Assembly: GCF_003944715.1 (NCBI RefSeq)
Contig: NZ_RWIT01000001.1
Coordinates: 1 to 64,000, forward strand
Origin: Hymenobacter rigui
Lineage (GTDB): Bacteria > Bacteroidota > Bacteroidia > Cytophagales > Hymenobacteraceae
DNA: 64,000 bases
Reading direction: 5' to 3'
Position numbers and translations under genes: made by a program. This document shows positions 54,804 to 62,818 of this stretch, piece by piece; positions within the stretch are counted from its first letter, which is position 1, and every line of letters begins with the position of its first letter. The notes beneath the pieces are model-generated. The model ran no database searches, had not been told where the DNA came from, and saw only the letters and a program-made list of their open reading frames with translations.

Positions 54804-57257
54804 ATGCTTTTCTCTCGACCTACCTCTTTATCAACCATGAGAACTGCCGATATCAATCGTCAGGCTCCCCCTCTCCCCGAGGAGAGGGGGCCGGGGGGTG
54901 AGGTCCGGCGGTGGCTGGCGCTGGGCAGCATGCTGCTGCTGGCGGCCTGCTCGGGTACCAAGTTCATTCCGGAAGGCAGCAAGCTCTACACAGGCAGCAC
55001 AGTGAAGGTGAAATCGGCCAGCCCTATTCCCAAGGAAGCCGAGCTGACTACGGAGCTGACGGGCGTGATTACGCCCAAGCCCAATGCCTCCTTCCTGGGG
55101 CTGCGGCCCAAGCTGTACTTCTGGCACATGGGCGAGGGCAAAACCAAGGGCCTGGGCCACTGGCTGGCCAACAAATATGGCGAGAAGCCCGTGCTACTGA
55201 GCCAAGTGGATACCCAGAAGGTGAAAGGGCTGATGGTGAATCGCCTCTACAACAACGGCTACTTCCAGCCGGTGGTGCACAGCAAAGTGCAGGTGAAGGG
55301 TCAGGCCGCTTCCGTTGATTACACGGCCACGGTGGGCCGGCCCTACACCATCAAGGAAATTCACTTCCCCGAAGGCGACTCCCTGCTGCCCCGGGCCGTG
55401 CGTGCCACCCAGGCGGCCTCGCTGCTGAAAGTGGGTGACCCGTACAGCCTGCAAACCTTCACCAACGAGCGACTCCGCATCGACCAGGCCGTGAAGAACC
55501 AGGGGTTCTACTACTTCAACCCCGATTACATTCTGTTTCAGGTTGACAGCACCCTGAACAATCAGGTGAACGTGTACCTGAAAATCAAGGGCAAGACGCC
55601 GGAGCAGGCGGCCAAGCCGTATGTGCTCAATCGGGTGCGGCTCAACACCGATTACACCCTGAATGATACGACAGTAAGCGAGCGGCCCATCCGGTACCAA
55701 GGGTACATCTACTACCCCGATGAGAAGATATTCAAGGCAAAGGCCATTACCAACGCCGTATTTCTGTACCCCGACAGCCTGTACCGCCGCCGCCGCCAGG
55801 ACCAGACGCTGAGCCGCCTGATGAGCCTGGGAACCTTCAAGTACGTGGATATCGGCTTCCGACCCGCCCGCCAGAAGGCTGACTCGGCCGGCTACGGCTT
55901 CCTGAACTCCTACGTGCGCATGACCCAGTTGCCCAAGAAAAGCCTGCGGGCCGAGGTGCTGCTGGTGAGCAAATCCAACGGTTTCACGGGTCCCGGTTTC
56001 CAGGTGCAGTTCCGCAACCGCTCGGCGCTGCGCGGGGCCGAGCAGCTGCTGGTGAACATAACCGGTACCTTCGAAAACCAGACGCAGAGCAACGCCAACA
56101 CCATCGGCCTTACCAGCTATGAGCTGGGGGCCACTGCGCAGCTGGTAGTACCCCGCCTTATCACCCCGCCCTTTGATATCCGGCTGAAAAACTCCGACTT
56201 CCAGCCGCGCACTACGTTTGGGGCCGGGGCCAAAACGGTTACCCGCCTCGATGCCTTCACTCAGCAGGCATTTAACCTGAATTACGGCTATACCTGGAAA
56301 AACCGCCTCACCAACGAGCATGAGCTGCGCCCTATTGACGTGCAGTACCTGCGCCTGAGCAATACCAGTCGGGCATTCGACTCCTTACTCACGGCCCGGC
56401 CTTTTCTGGCTAACTCGTTTCGGCAGCAGTTTATCCTGGCCAGCTCCTACCGTTATACCTATAACGAGCAAACTCTGGAGCAGCGTCGCAACCAGGTGTA
56501 TTTCAGCGGAGGCATTGAGGTAGCCGGTAACCTGGCTTACTTAATCAGCTCCCGAACCGGGCAGCCCCGCATTACCAACGAGGATGGCAGCCAGGCGTAC
56601 ACCCTGCTCAGCCAGCAATTTGCCCAGTACACCAAGGTGGACCTGGAGTTCCGCAACTACTTCCGCACCAGCGCCAACCCCAGCAGCGGCAACAAGCTGG
56701 CTACCCGGCTGTTGATTGGGGCGGGCCTGCCCTACCAGAACTCCCGGGTGCTGCCTTACCTGAAACAGTACGGTATTGGCGGCCCCAACAGCGTGCGGGC
56801 CTTTGCCGCTCGGGGCCTGGGGCCGGGAACCTACCGCGCGCCCATTGCCTCCGAAAACAGCTCGTTCTACGACCAGGTGGGCGATATGCGCATTGAGGCC
56901 AATGCCGAATACCGCCAGGATCTGTTCCCCTACGTGAAAGGAGCTTTGTTCGTGGATGCCGGCAATATCTGGCTGATCAACCAGGACCCCAGCCGCATTA
57001 CGGTGGATAAGGATGGCAACCCCGACGGCAAAAACGGGCAGTTCTCGCCCAGCAGCTTCCTGAAAGAGCTGGCCGTAGGGGCCGGGGCCGGTATTCGTAT
57101 TGATGTGCAGTTCTTCGTTATCCGCTTCGATTACGCCTATCCGCTGCGGGTGCCTTACACCAACAATGAGGTAGTGCGCCCCAGCCTCAACCAGTCCTTC
57201 AACAAGCAGGACCTGGGAGTAGGTCGTCTGAACATTGCTATTGGCTACCCATTCTAA
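54804..57257 (+). CDS. tamL: TamL-type Omp85 lipoprotein (BamA/TamA family)
   Basis: An 817-residue outer-membrane protein, with another possible ATG at 54837. The lipobox MLLLAAC is followed by SGTKFIPEGSKLYTG, a typical TamL start. POTRA-like modules lie at about residues 100-400. The barrel contains RAFAARGLGPGTYRAP (the RGxGPG variant of the Omp85 RGF region) and ends VGRLNIAIGYPF. Between the start and the lipoprotein signal lie about 20 extra residues, PPLPEERGPGGEVRR. They are encoded by a palindromic repeat element (CCCCTCTCC...GGAGAGGGG), so the element appears to have been absorbed in frame. The gene follows tamB by 89 bases and is probably in the same operon. Confidence 0.93.
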   Translation: MLFSRPTSLSTMRTADINRQAPPLPEERGPGGEVRRWLALGSMLLLAACSGTKFIPEGSKLYTGSTVKVKSASPIPKEAELTTELTGVITPKPNASFLGLRPKLYFWHMGEGKTKGLGHWLANKYGEKPVLLSQVDTQKVKGLMVNRLYNNGYFQPVVHSKVQVKGQAASVDYTATVGRPYTIKEIHFPEGDSLLPRAVRATQAASLLKVGDPYSLQTFTNERLRIDQAVKNQGFYYFNPDYILFQVDSTLNNQVNVYLKIKGKTPEQAAKPYVLNRVRLNTDYTLNDTTVSERPIRYQGYIYYPDEKIFKAKAITNAVFLYPDSLYRRRRQDQTLSRLMSLGTFKYVDIGFRPARQKADSAGYGFLNSYVRMTQLPKKSLRAEVLLVSKSNGFTGPGFQVQFRNRSALRGAEQLLVNITGTFENQTQSNANTIGLTSYELGATAQLVVPRLITPPFDIRLKNSDFQPRTTFGAGAKTVTRLDAFTQQAFNLNYGYTWKNRLTNEHELRPIDVQYLRLSNTSRAFDSLLTARPFLANSFRQQFILASSYRYTYNEQTLEQRRNQVYFSGGIEVAGNLAYLISSRTGQPRITNEDGSQAYTLLSQQFAQYTKVDLEFRNYFRTSANPSSGNKLATRLLIGAGLPYQNSRVLPYLKQYGIGGPNSVRAFAARGLGPGTYRAPIASENSSFYDQVGDMRIEANAEYRQDLFPYVKGALFVDAGNIWLINQDPSRITVDKDGNPDGKNGQFSPSSFLKELAVGAGAGIRIDVQFFVIRFDYAYPLRVPYTNNEVVRPSLNQSFNKQDLGVGRLNIAIGYPF
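54867..54905 (+). repeat. Short palindromic element translated within the tamL N-terminus
   Basis: CCCCTCTCC-CCGA-GGAGAGGGG is a 9-bp stem followed by a G-rich flank, GCCGGGGGGTGAGG. A related G/C-rich stretch, CCTCACCCCCCGGCCCCCGG, occurs at 54715-54734, and a similar stem at 25965-25998. Here it is in frame and encodes PPLPEERGPGGEV. Confidence 0.7.
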
Positions 57258-57263
57258 TAGCGC

Positions 57264-57313
57264 CAACATAAAAAAGCCCGACTACACTGCTGTAGTCGGG
57301 CTTTTTTATGTTG
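57264..57313. terminator. Bidirectional terminator between tamL and the FdhF-like gene
   Basis: Arms 57264-57286 and 57291-57313 are a perfect 23-bp stem with a 4-base loop (CTGC). GCCCGACTACA/TGTAGTCGGGC is flanked by A6 and T6 runs, giving a T-tail on either strand. Confidence 0.93.
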
Positions 57314-57328
57314 GTCTGTACCGGCTGT

Positions 57329-59878
57329 TTACGCCTCCGCCGCCATGCGTACTTCTACCGGCGCACCTACCGTTTTGTGGGCGGGTACCACGGTTACTAC
57401 CACGTACTTGGAGGTAGGCGTGTTGCTGGTTTTGGCTACGCTGCCTACCGGTACCAGCGGGTTGGCCTCGGGGAAGTAAGCCGCTACGTTGCCCTTCGGA
57501 ATATCGTAGGGTACGGTAATGAACTTCTCCACTGTCCGCTTTTCGCCTTTGAAGTGGCTGGTAATGTCGATGAGGTCCTTAGCCTTGAGGCCCCGGTCGG
57601 CCATGTCCTGCTCGTTCATGAACAGCACCCGCCGCTCGCCGTACACGCCCCGGTATCGGTCGTTGTAGTCGTAGATGGTGGTGTTGAACTGGTCGTGGCT
57701 GCGCACCGTCATCAGGATGAGCTGGTCGGGCTCGTGGGTGTACTTCTCCAGCTCGGTGGTGCTAAAGTTGGCCTTGCCGTTTTTGGTGGTGAATTTCCGG
57801 TCCCGCGGGCCGTTAGGCAGGTAGAACCCGCCGGGGCGGCGCAGCTTCTCGTTGAAATTCTCGAAGCCCGGAATCACCCGGCTGATGTGATCCCGGATAA
57901 CGTCGTAGTTCTCCGTCATGGCTACCCAGTCGTCGATGTTGATCCTGTTGCCGAAGGTGGCAATGGCCATGCCGCACAGGATGGCTACTTCGCTCATCAT
58001 CTGGCCTTCCAACGGCACCAGTACGCCCTTGTTCTGGCTCACCACCCCCATCGAGTTTTCGCAGGAGGTCATCTGGTGGCCCGACTTCTGCATGTCCACG
58101 TCGGCGTGGGTGAAGCAGGGCAGTAGCAGGCTGGTTTCGCCGGTGGTGAGGTGGCCCCGGTTGAGCTTGGTGCCCACAAACACGGTGAGCTTCTGCTTGC
58201 GCATGCCCTCGGCAATTATCTCAGTATCGGGGCCGGCGGCCAGCAGGTTACCGCCCAAGCTGAAGAATACCTTGGTTTTGCCCTTGTACATGGCCTTGAT
58301 GGCCTCCACGGTGTCGTAGCCGTGCTCGTAGGGCGGCTGGAAGTTGAACTCCTTCGCCAGCGAATCCTGGAATTCCTTGGTGGGTTGCTCCCACACGCCC
58401 ATCGTCCGGTCGCCCTGCACGTTGGAGTGGCCGCGCACCGGGCAGGTACCCGCGCCGGGCTTGCCAATGGCGCCCTTCATCAGCTGCAGGTTCACGATTT
58501 CCTGAATGGTCTGCACGCCCTGGCGCTGTTGGGTAACGCCCATAGCCCAGCAGGTTACAATCTTTTGCTTGGTGGCAATGATGTTGGCCGCCTCCAGCAG
58601 CTGCCCGCGCGAAATGCCGCTCAGCTCCTCAATATCCTCCCAGCTGGTGTTGCGAATGTTCTGCTCGAACGACTCGAAACCGGTGGTGTACTTGTCGATG
58701 AACGGCCGGTCAACTACCTGGCCGGGGTTGCGGTCCTCTGCCTCAAACAGGTGCTTCATGATGCCGCGCAGCAGGGCCATGTCGCCATCCACGCGCACCT
58801 GCAGGAACAGGTCGGTAATCTGCGTGCCGTCGCCCAGCAACGCGCCCAGCGCCTTGAAGGGGTTCATGAAATCCTGCGGATTCTTGAACGCCATCAGACC
58901 CGCTTCCGGCAGCGGGTTCACCGAAATGATTTTGGCTCCGTTCTGCTTGGCCTTCTGCAAAGCCGTGAGCATGCGCGGGTGATTGGTACCGGGGTTCTGC
59001 CCGATGATGAGGATGACCTCTGCCTCGTGAATATCATTGAGCGTGACGGAGCCCTTGCCCAGGCCCAGCGTGGGGCTCAGGGCAGCGCCGCTGCTCTCGT
59101 GGCACATGTTGGAACAGTCGGGCAGGTTGTTGGTGCCCAGTAGCTTGGCAAACAGCTGGAACAGGAAGGCTGGCTCGTTGGGCACTTTGCCCGAGGTGTA
59201 GAACACAGCCTCGTTGGGCGAAGCCAGTGAGTTCAGGTTGTCAGCAATCAGCTGGAACGCATCAGGCCAGGCAATGGGCGAGTAATGGTTGTCGCCGGGG
59301 CGCTTTACCATGGGGTGGGTGAGGCGGCCGGCGTTGTTCTGGTCCCGGTCGGTCATCTGGGAAAGCTGGGCCAGACTATGCTTGGCGAAAAACTCCGGGC
59401 CGGCGGCTTTATCGTCGGCATCCGAGGCGGTGGCTTTGGCGCCGTTCTCGCAGAACTCGGCCACCGAGCGGTGGTCGTCCGGGTCGGGCCAGGCGCAGCT
59501 GGAGCAGTCGAAGCCGTCCTTCTGGTTCATGTTCAGCAGGCCCCGGGTGCCGCGGTTCACGCCGCCCTCGCTCCAGCTGAACTCCATGCTCTTGAGTACG
59601 GCCGTGACGCCGGCGGCTACTTTGGCGCGCTCCTCCAGGCGCAGGCCGGTGAGAGCCTCCGGCGGCTGGGCCAGAATGGGGTTGTGGTATTTGGCGTTGG
59701 CGACGTCGGGGGCGGGTATCATGCTTTCGTCTCGTTCGTGTTGCGGATCGGGGCGGTAATGGTCGGGGGCCGGGGCCTCGCCCTGGTCGGGCCGCTCCCC
59801 GCTGCGAGGTTTGTTCTCAGCTCGTTGCTGTTCCGATTTACCAGCTTTGCTGGGGTCGTGGGCGGGTGACTCTTCCAT
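57329..59878 (-). CDS. FdhF/YdeP-family molybdopterin oxidoreductase
   Basis: An 849-residue enzyme of the molybdopterin superfamily, close to YdeP/FdhF-type proteins. The N-terminal cluster region is DGFDCSSCAWPDPDDHRSVA, followed by EFCENGAKA. Cofactor-binding parts include SGKVPNEPAFLFQ, SNMCHESSGAALSPTLG (the Cys is the likely Mo ligand), LIIGQNPGTNHPRM and AIGKPGAGTCPVRGHSNVQG. The C-terminal domain contains SHDQFNTTIYDYNDRYRGV. The substrate may be formate, but YdeP-like proteins have none proven. There is no Tat signal, so it is cytoplasmic. I use the ATG at 59878; a TTG at 59914 would add 12 residues. Residues 1-50 are low-complexity and hydrophilic. Confidence 0.9.
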   Translation of the reverse strand: MEESPAHDPSKAGKSEQQRAENKPRSGERPDQGEAPAPDHYRPDPQHERDESMIPAPDVANAKYHNPILAQPPEALTGLRLEERAKVAAGVTAVLKSMEFSWSEGGVNRGTRGLLNMNQKDGFDCSSCAWPDPDDHRSVAEFCENGAKATASDADDKAAGPEFFAKHSLAQLSQMTDRDQNNAGRLTHPMVKRPGDNHYSPIAWPDAFQLIADNLNSLASPNEAVFYTSGKVPNEPAFLFQLFAKLLGTNNLPDCSNMCHESSGAALSPTLGLGKGSVTLNDIHEAEVILIIGQNPGTNHPRMLTALQKAKQNGAKIISVNPLPEAGLMAFKNPQDFMNPFKALGALLGDGTQITDLFLQVRVDGDMALLRGIMKHLFEAEDRNPGQVVDRPFIDKYTTGFESFEQNIRNTSWEDIEELSGISRGQLLEAANIIATKQKIVTCWAMGVTQQRQGVQTIQEIVNLQLMKGAIGKPGAGTCPVRGHSNVQGDRTMGVWEQPTKEFQDSLAKEFNFQPPYEHGYDTVEAIKAMYKGKTKVFFSLGGNLLAAGPDTEIIAEGMRKQKLTVFVGTKLNRGHLTTGETSLLLPCFTHADVDMQKSGHQMTSCENSMGVVSQNKGVLVPLEGQMMSEVAILCGMAIATFGNRINIDDWVAMTENYDVIRDHISRVIPGFENFNEKLRRPGGFYLPNGPRDRKFTTKNGKANFSTTELEKYTHEPDQLILMTVRSHDQFNTTIYDYNDRYRGVYGERRVLFMNEQDMADRGLKAKDLIDITSHFKGEKRTVEKFITVPYDIPKGNVAAYFPEANPLVPVGSVAKTSNTPTSKYVVVTVVPAHKTVGAPVEVRMAAEA

Positions 59879-59923
59879 GATGCGGGGTGGAAATGGCGGT
59901 GGTGAGGCAGGCAAGCCGGGGCG

Positions 59924-60250
59924 TTAGTGCTTGCACCCCAGATCTTTCTCTACCAAAATATGCAGTACGTGGTTACGGGCAACATCGGTGGTGCCGCGCA
60001 GGCTGACTTCATCCGTGGAGGTCCAAGTGTCGGCTACGGCAGCCGGCAGCAGTACCCGGATGTGGCCCGCCTCGTAGCGTACCCCAAGCGCGGACGCCGC
60101 AGCATCACGCTCTAGGCTATACGTAAGTTGCTCAAAGGTGGCCGGGCCTAACGGAACCACCGTTTCCAGCCGGCCCTGCTCCCGAAACGTATCCACTTCG
60201 GGTGGGTCGAGGCGCAGACGGAGCGTATTGTCTTCGAGGCGGAGCTTCAT
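59924..60250 (-). CDS. Small conserved protein between the FdhF-like gene and fdhD
   Basis: A 108-residue cytoplasmic protein that I cannot assign firmly; it may belong to the DUF7009-type families seen beside molybdoenzyme genes. It starts MKLRLEDNTLRLRLDPPEVD and contains GPATFEQLTYSLERDAAASA. It ends VLHILVEKDLGCKH, with a Cys-Lys-His tail that could bind a metal or sulfur. Its stop lies 45 bases before the FdhF-like start and it shares that gene's direction, so the two are probably co-transcribed. A role in maturing the molybdoenzyme is inference. Confidence 0.75.
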   Translation of the reverse strand: MKLRLEDNTLRLRLDPPEVDTFREQGRLETVVPLGPATFEQLTYSLERDAAASALGVRYEAGHIRVLLPAAVADTWTSTDEVSLRGTTDVARNHVLHILVEKDLGCKH

Positions 60251-60318
60251 GGTAGGGTAGGAAGGTAGGCGGGTGAGCGGCTAGGCGGTAAGCTGATGGG
60301 AAACAAGAAGACTCAATT

Positions 60319-60352
60319 GTCAACCTGAACGGAGCGAAGGACTTTATCAACG
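60319..60352 (+). repeat. Single arm of the dispersed palindrome family
   Basis: GTCAACCTGAACGGAGCGAA and the bases that follow resemble the arm at 3511-3546, but no complementary arm is present. It is probably a decayed or half copy. Confidence 0.6.
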
Positions 60353-60370
60353 CTTGGTACTTCAAACGAT

Positions 60371-61255
60371 TTAGACGTTGCCATCTGTCTCATTCACAAT
60401 TCGCCAGGGATGAGAGTACACGTTGTAGCGGTTCTGGCGCACGAAGCCGCAGAGCGTCATGCCAAAGTCGCGGGCGGCGGATACCGCCAGGGACGAGGGG
60501 GCACCCACGGCGGCCAGCACCGGAATGCCCGCTATGGCCGCTTTCTGCACCAGCTCAAACGAGGCCCGGCCGCTCACCAGCAGCACAGAACTGTGCAGCG
60601 GCAGCATTTCCTGCAACAAGGCCGCGCCAATTACTTTATCGAGGGCGTTGTGCCGGCCCACGTCTTCGCGCAGCAGCAGCAATTCACCTTCCGGCGAGAA
60701 CAGCGCCGCCGCATGCAGGCCCCCAGTCTGCTCAAACAAGGCCTGGGCCTCCCGCTGCCGCTCGGGCAGTTGGTGAATAATGCCGGCAGCGACGTGTGGG
60801 CCGCTGCCGGGCAGCACCGGGCAGGCCGCCGCGTGTACGGCCTCGATGCTGGTTTTGCCGCATACGCCGCAGCTGCTGCTGGTGTAGAAATGGCGTTCCA
60901 GCCGGGGCAGGTCGGGAAGGGCGGAGGGGGCCAGCTCGGCGCGCACCACGTTTTCGCGCTCCTCCTCCTTTTCCACATCGGGGCAATAGAGTATGCCCTG
61001 CAGCTCCTGTCGGCTGCGGATGATGCCTTCCGTGAACAGAAACCCGGCCGCCAGCTCAAAATCGTGACCCGGCGTGCGCATAGTGATGCTCAGGGTGCGG
61101 TGCTGCCGCTCGGCGGCCGGCCCGTAGCCTACCCGGATTTCCAGCGGCTCCTCAGCGGCCAGCACATCGGAAGCCTCCGCGACAGTGGTACCCTGCAAGC
61201 GGTGCACGGTGGTGTATTCGTAGCTGGTGGGGGGCAGAAAAACGGGAGCAGACAC
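60371..61255 (-). CDS. fdhD: Formate dehydrogenase accessory sulfurtransferase FdhD
   Basis: A 294-residue cytoplasmic sulfurtransferase. FdhD passes sulfur from a cysteine desulfurase to the molybdenum cofactor, which formate-dehydrogenase-type enzymes need for activity. The active loop is TSSSCGVCGKTSIEAV with Cys129 and Cys132. Other family motifs are LAAGFLFTEGIIRS, FEQTGGLHAAALF, REDVGRHNALDKVIG and VSGRASFELVQKAA. Length is usual. It lies upstream of the FdhF-like enzyme in the same direction, which agrees with its role. It is divergent from the moeB-like gene. Confidence 0.95.
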   Translation of the reverse strand: MSAPVFLPPTSYEYTTVHRLQGTTVAEASDVLAAEEPLEIRVGYGPAAERQHRTLSITMRTPGHDFELAAGFLFTEGIIRSRQELQGILYCPDVEKEEERENVVRAELAPSALPDLPRLERHFYTSSSCGVCGKTSIEAVHAAACPVLPGSGPHVAAGIIHQLPERQREAQALFEQTGGLHAAALFSPEGELLLLREDVGRHNALDKVIGAALLQEMLPLHSSVLLVSGRASFELVQKAAIAGIPVLAAVGAPSSLAVSAARDFGMTLCGFVRQNRYNVYSHPWRIVNETDGNV

Positions 61256-61343
61256 GGCAGCGGGAAAAACGGATGAAATCAGCAGGCTGTACGCACCGGC
61301 GACGGGGGCGGTGGTATAGTGGGTTAACCTTCGGGGGCGGAAG

Positions 61344-61351
61344 TAAGTTTG
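61344..61351 (+). promoter_or_regulatory. Putative -7 promoter box of the moeB-like gene
   Basis: TAAGTTTG matches TAnnTTTG but lies about 150 bases before the start at 61500. No -33 box is clear. Confidence 0.3.
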
Positions 61352-61499
61352 AGAGCAGGGAAGTGCCGCCTGGCGCTGAAGCGGCGACGTGACGAGGTGA
61401 AAGCAAACCCGGTTCTTTGCGGCCGGTTCCGGGCTTTCGGCTGTTCTGCCATCTGCCGCCTGCCTGCCCCGGCCCTCCGTTGCTCCTCACCACTCCGCC

Positions 61500-62609
61500 A
61501 TGCTTACTTCCGAAGAACGCCACATCTACCGTCGCCATTTGCAGCTGCCCGAAATTGGGGAGGCCGGTCAGGAAAAGCTGAAAGCCGCCCGCGTGCTGGT
61601 GGTGGGAGCTGGTGGCCTGGGCTGCCCCATTCTGCAGTATCTGGCGGCCGCCGGCGTGGGTACGCTGGGCATTGTGGATGCCGACAAAGTGGACCGCAGC
61701 AACCTGCAGCGGCAGATTCTGTACGGCCCCGCCGACCTGGGCCGGCCCAAAGCCGAAACCGCCGCCCGCGCCGTGCGCCGCATCAACCCGTTGGTCCACA
61801 CAGAGGTGTACGGCTGCCGGGCCACGCTGGGCAACGTGCGCGAGCTGGTGAGCAAGTTCGACCTGGTCATTGACGGCTCCGACAACTTCCCCACCCGCTA
61901 CCTGCTCAACGACGCCTGCGTATTGCTGGGCAAGCCATTGGTTTCCGGGGCCATCTACAAGTTTGAAGGCCAGGTTTCCGTGTTTAACTACCAGGGCGGG
62001 CCCACCTACCGCTGCCTGTTTCCACAGCCCCCATCCGCCGCTGAAGCCCCCAACTGCGACGCTACCGGCGTGCTGGGCGTGCTGCCCGGCCTGGTGGGCA
62101 CGGCCCAGGCCACCGAGGCGCTGAAGGTGCTGCTGGGTATTGGGGAGGTGCTCAGCGGCCGGCTCTGGCTGTTTGATGCGCTGACTTTCCAGACCCGCAC
62201 CCTGAAGTTTGCCCGCCGCCCCGAGCAGGCCGCCATTACGCTGGATACCGCCAACCGCACTGACTACGCCGACCTGTGCGGAGTACCCGTGCGCAGTGTT
62301 TCGGCGGCGGAACTGCAGGCGCAGCTGGCTTCAGCCCAGCCGCCTTTCCTGCTGGATGTGCGGGAGCCCCACGAGTACGCCGCCGGCCACCTGCCCAACG
62401 CCACTCTGCTACCCCTGAGTACGTTGGAAAAAGGTGTAGCTACCCTGCCCAAGCAGCATCCGGTGGTGGTGTACTGCCGCTCCGGCCGGCGCAGCACCCA
62501 GGCCATTGAGCGGCTGCAAACGGAGTTCGGCCTGGCTAACCTCATCAACCTGGAAGGTGGCATTCTGGCCTGGGAAGATGCGGCTATGGGTGATGAGGTG
62601 GTGAGATGA
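61500..62609 (+). CDS. moeB: MoeB/ThiF-type adenylyltransferase fused to rhodanese
   Basis: A 369-residue cytoplasmic protein. Residues 1-245 form the E1-like domain that adenylates the C-terminus of MoaD or ThiS: VVGAGGLGCPILQYLAAAG (nucleotide loop), DRSNLQRQILY and DGSDNFPTRYLLND. Residues 268-369 are a rhodanese domain with the active Cys326 in VVYCRSGRRST. The zinc site of MoeB is incomplete: the CxxC before the crossover reads TYRC (only Cys172), and the second CxxC near residue 245 is absent. Cys186 (APNCDATGVLG) is kept. Its place beside fdhD and a molybdate transporter supports a role in molybdopterin synthesis, though thiamine synthesis is possible. Confidence 0.88.
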   Translation: MLTSEERHIYRRHLQLPEIGEAGQEKLKAARVLVVGAGGLGCPILQYLAAAGVGTLGIVDADKVDRSNLQRQILYGPADLGRPKAETAARAVRRINPLVHTEVYGCRATLGNVRELVSKFDLVIDGSDNFPTRYLLNDACVLLGKPLVSGAIYKFEGQVSVFNYQGGPTYRCLFPQPPSAAEAPNCDATGVLGVLPGLVGTAQATEALKVLLGIGEVLSGRLWLFDALTFQTRTLKFARRPEQAAITLDTANRTDYADLCGVPVRSVSAAELQAQLASAQPPFLLDVREPHEYAAGHLPNATLLPLSTLEKGVATLPKQHPVVVYCRSGRRSTQAIERLQTEFGLANLINLEGGILAWEDAAMGDEVVR

Positions 62610-62621
62610 TTGGTAGAATAA

Positions 62622-62723
62622 GAACGTCATGCTGAGCGAAGTCGAAGCATCTCTCCCGAGGGCAATCAGTTATCAGTGCAACGAAGCGGTAGAGATGCTT
62701 CGACTTCGCTCAGCATGACGTTC
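62622..62723. repeat. Long perfect palindrome (33-bp arms)
   Basis: Arms 62622-62654 and 62691-62723 are exactly complementary around a 36-base loop. The arm contains GTCATGCTGAGCGAAGTCGA, the same core as the elements at 3511 and 20958. It lies between moeB and the transporter, which point the same way. Confidence 0.88.
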
Positions 62724-62818
62724 CACATCAATTGGGGCCTCGCCAAACGGTGCCAATTAAGCAACTTACACAACGACCGGACGCGAATACGCGTCTTTAC
62801 GCCTTCTGCCAGTTCTCC

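Noticed and set aside
57329..59878. Selenocysteine-containing formate dehydrogenase
   Set aside because: No in-frame TGA. The likely Mo-ligand position is a normal Cys codon in CHESSG, and the protein resembles YdeP-type enzymes.
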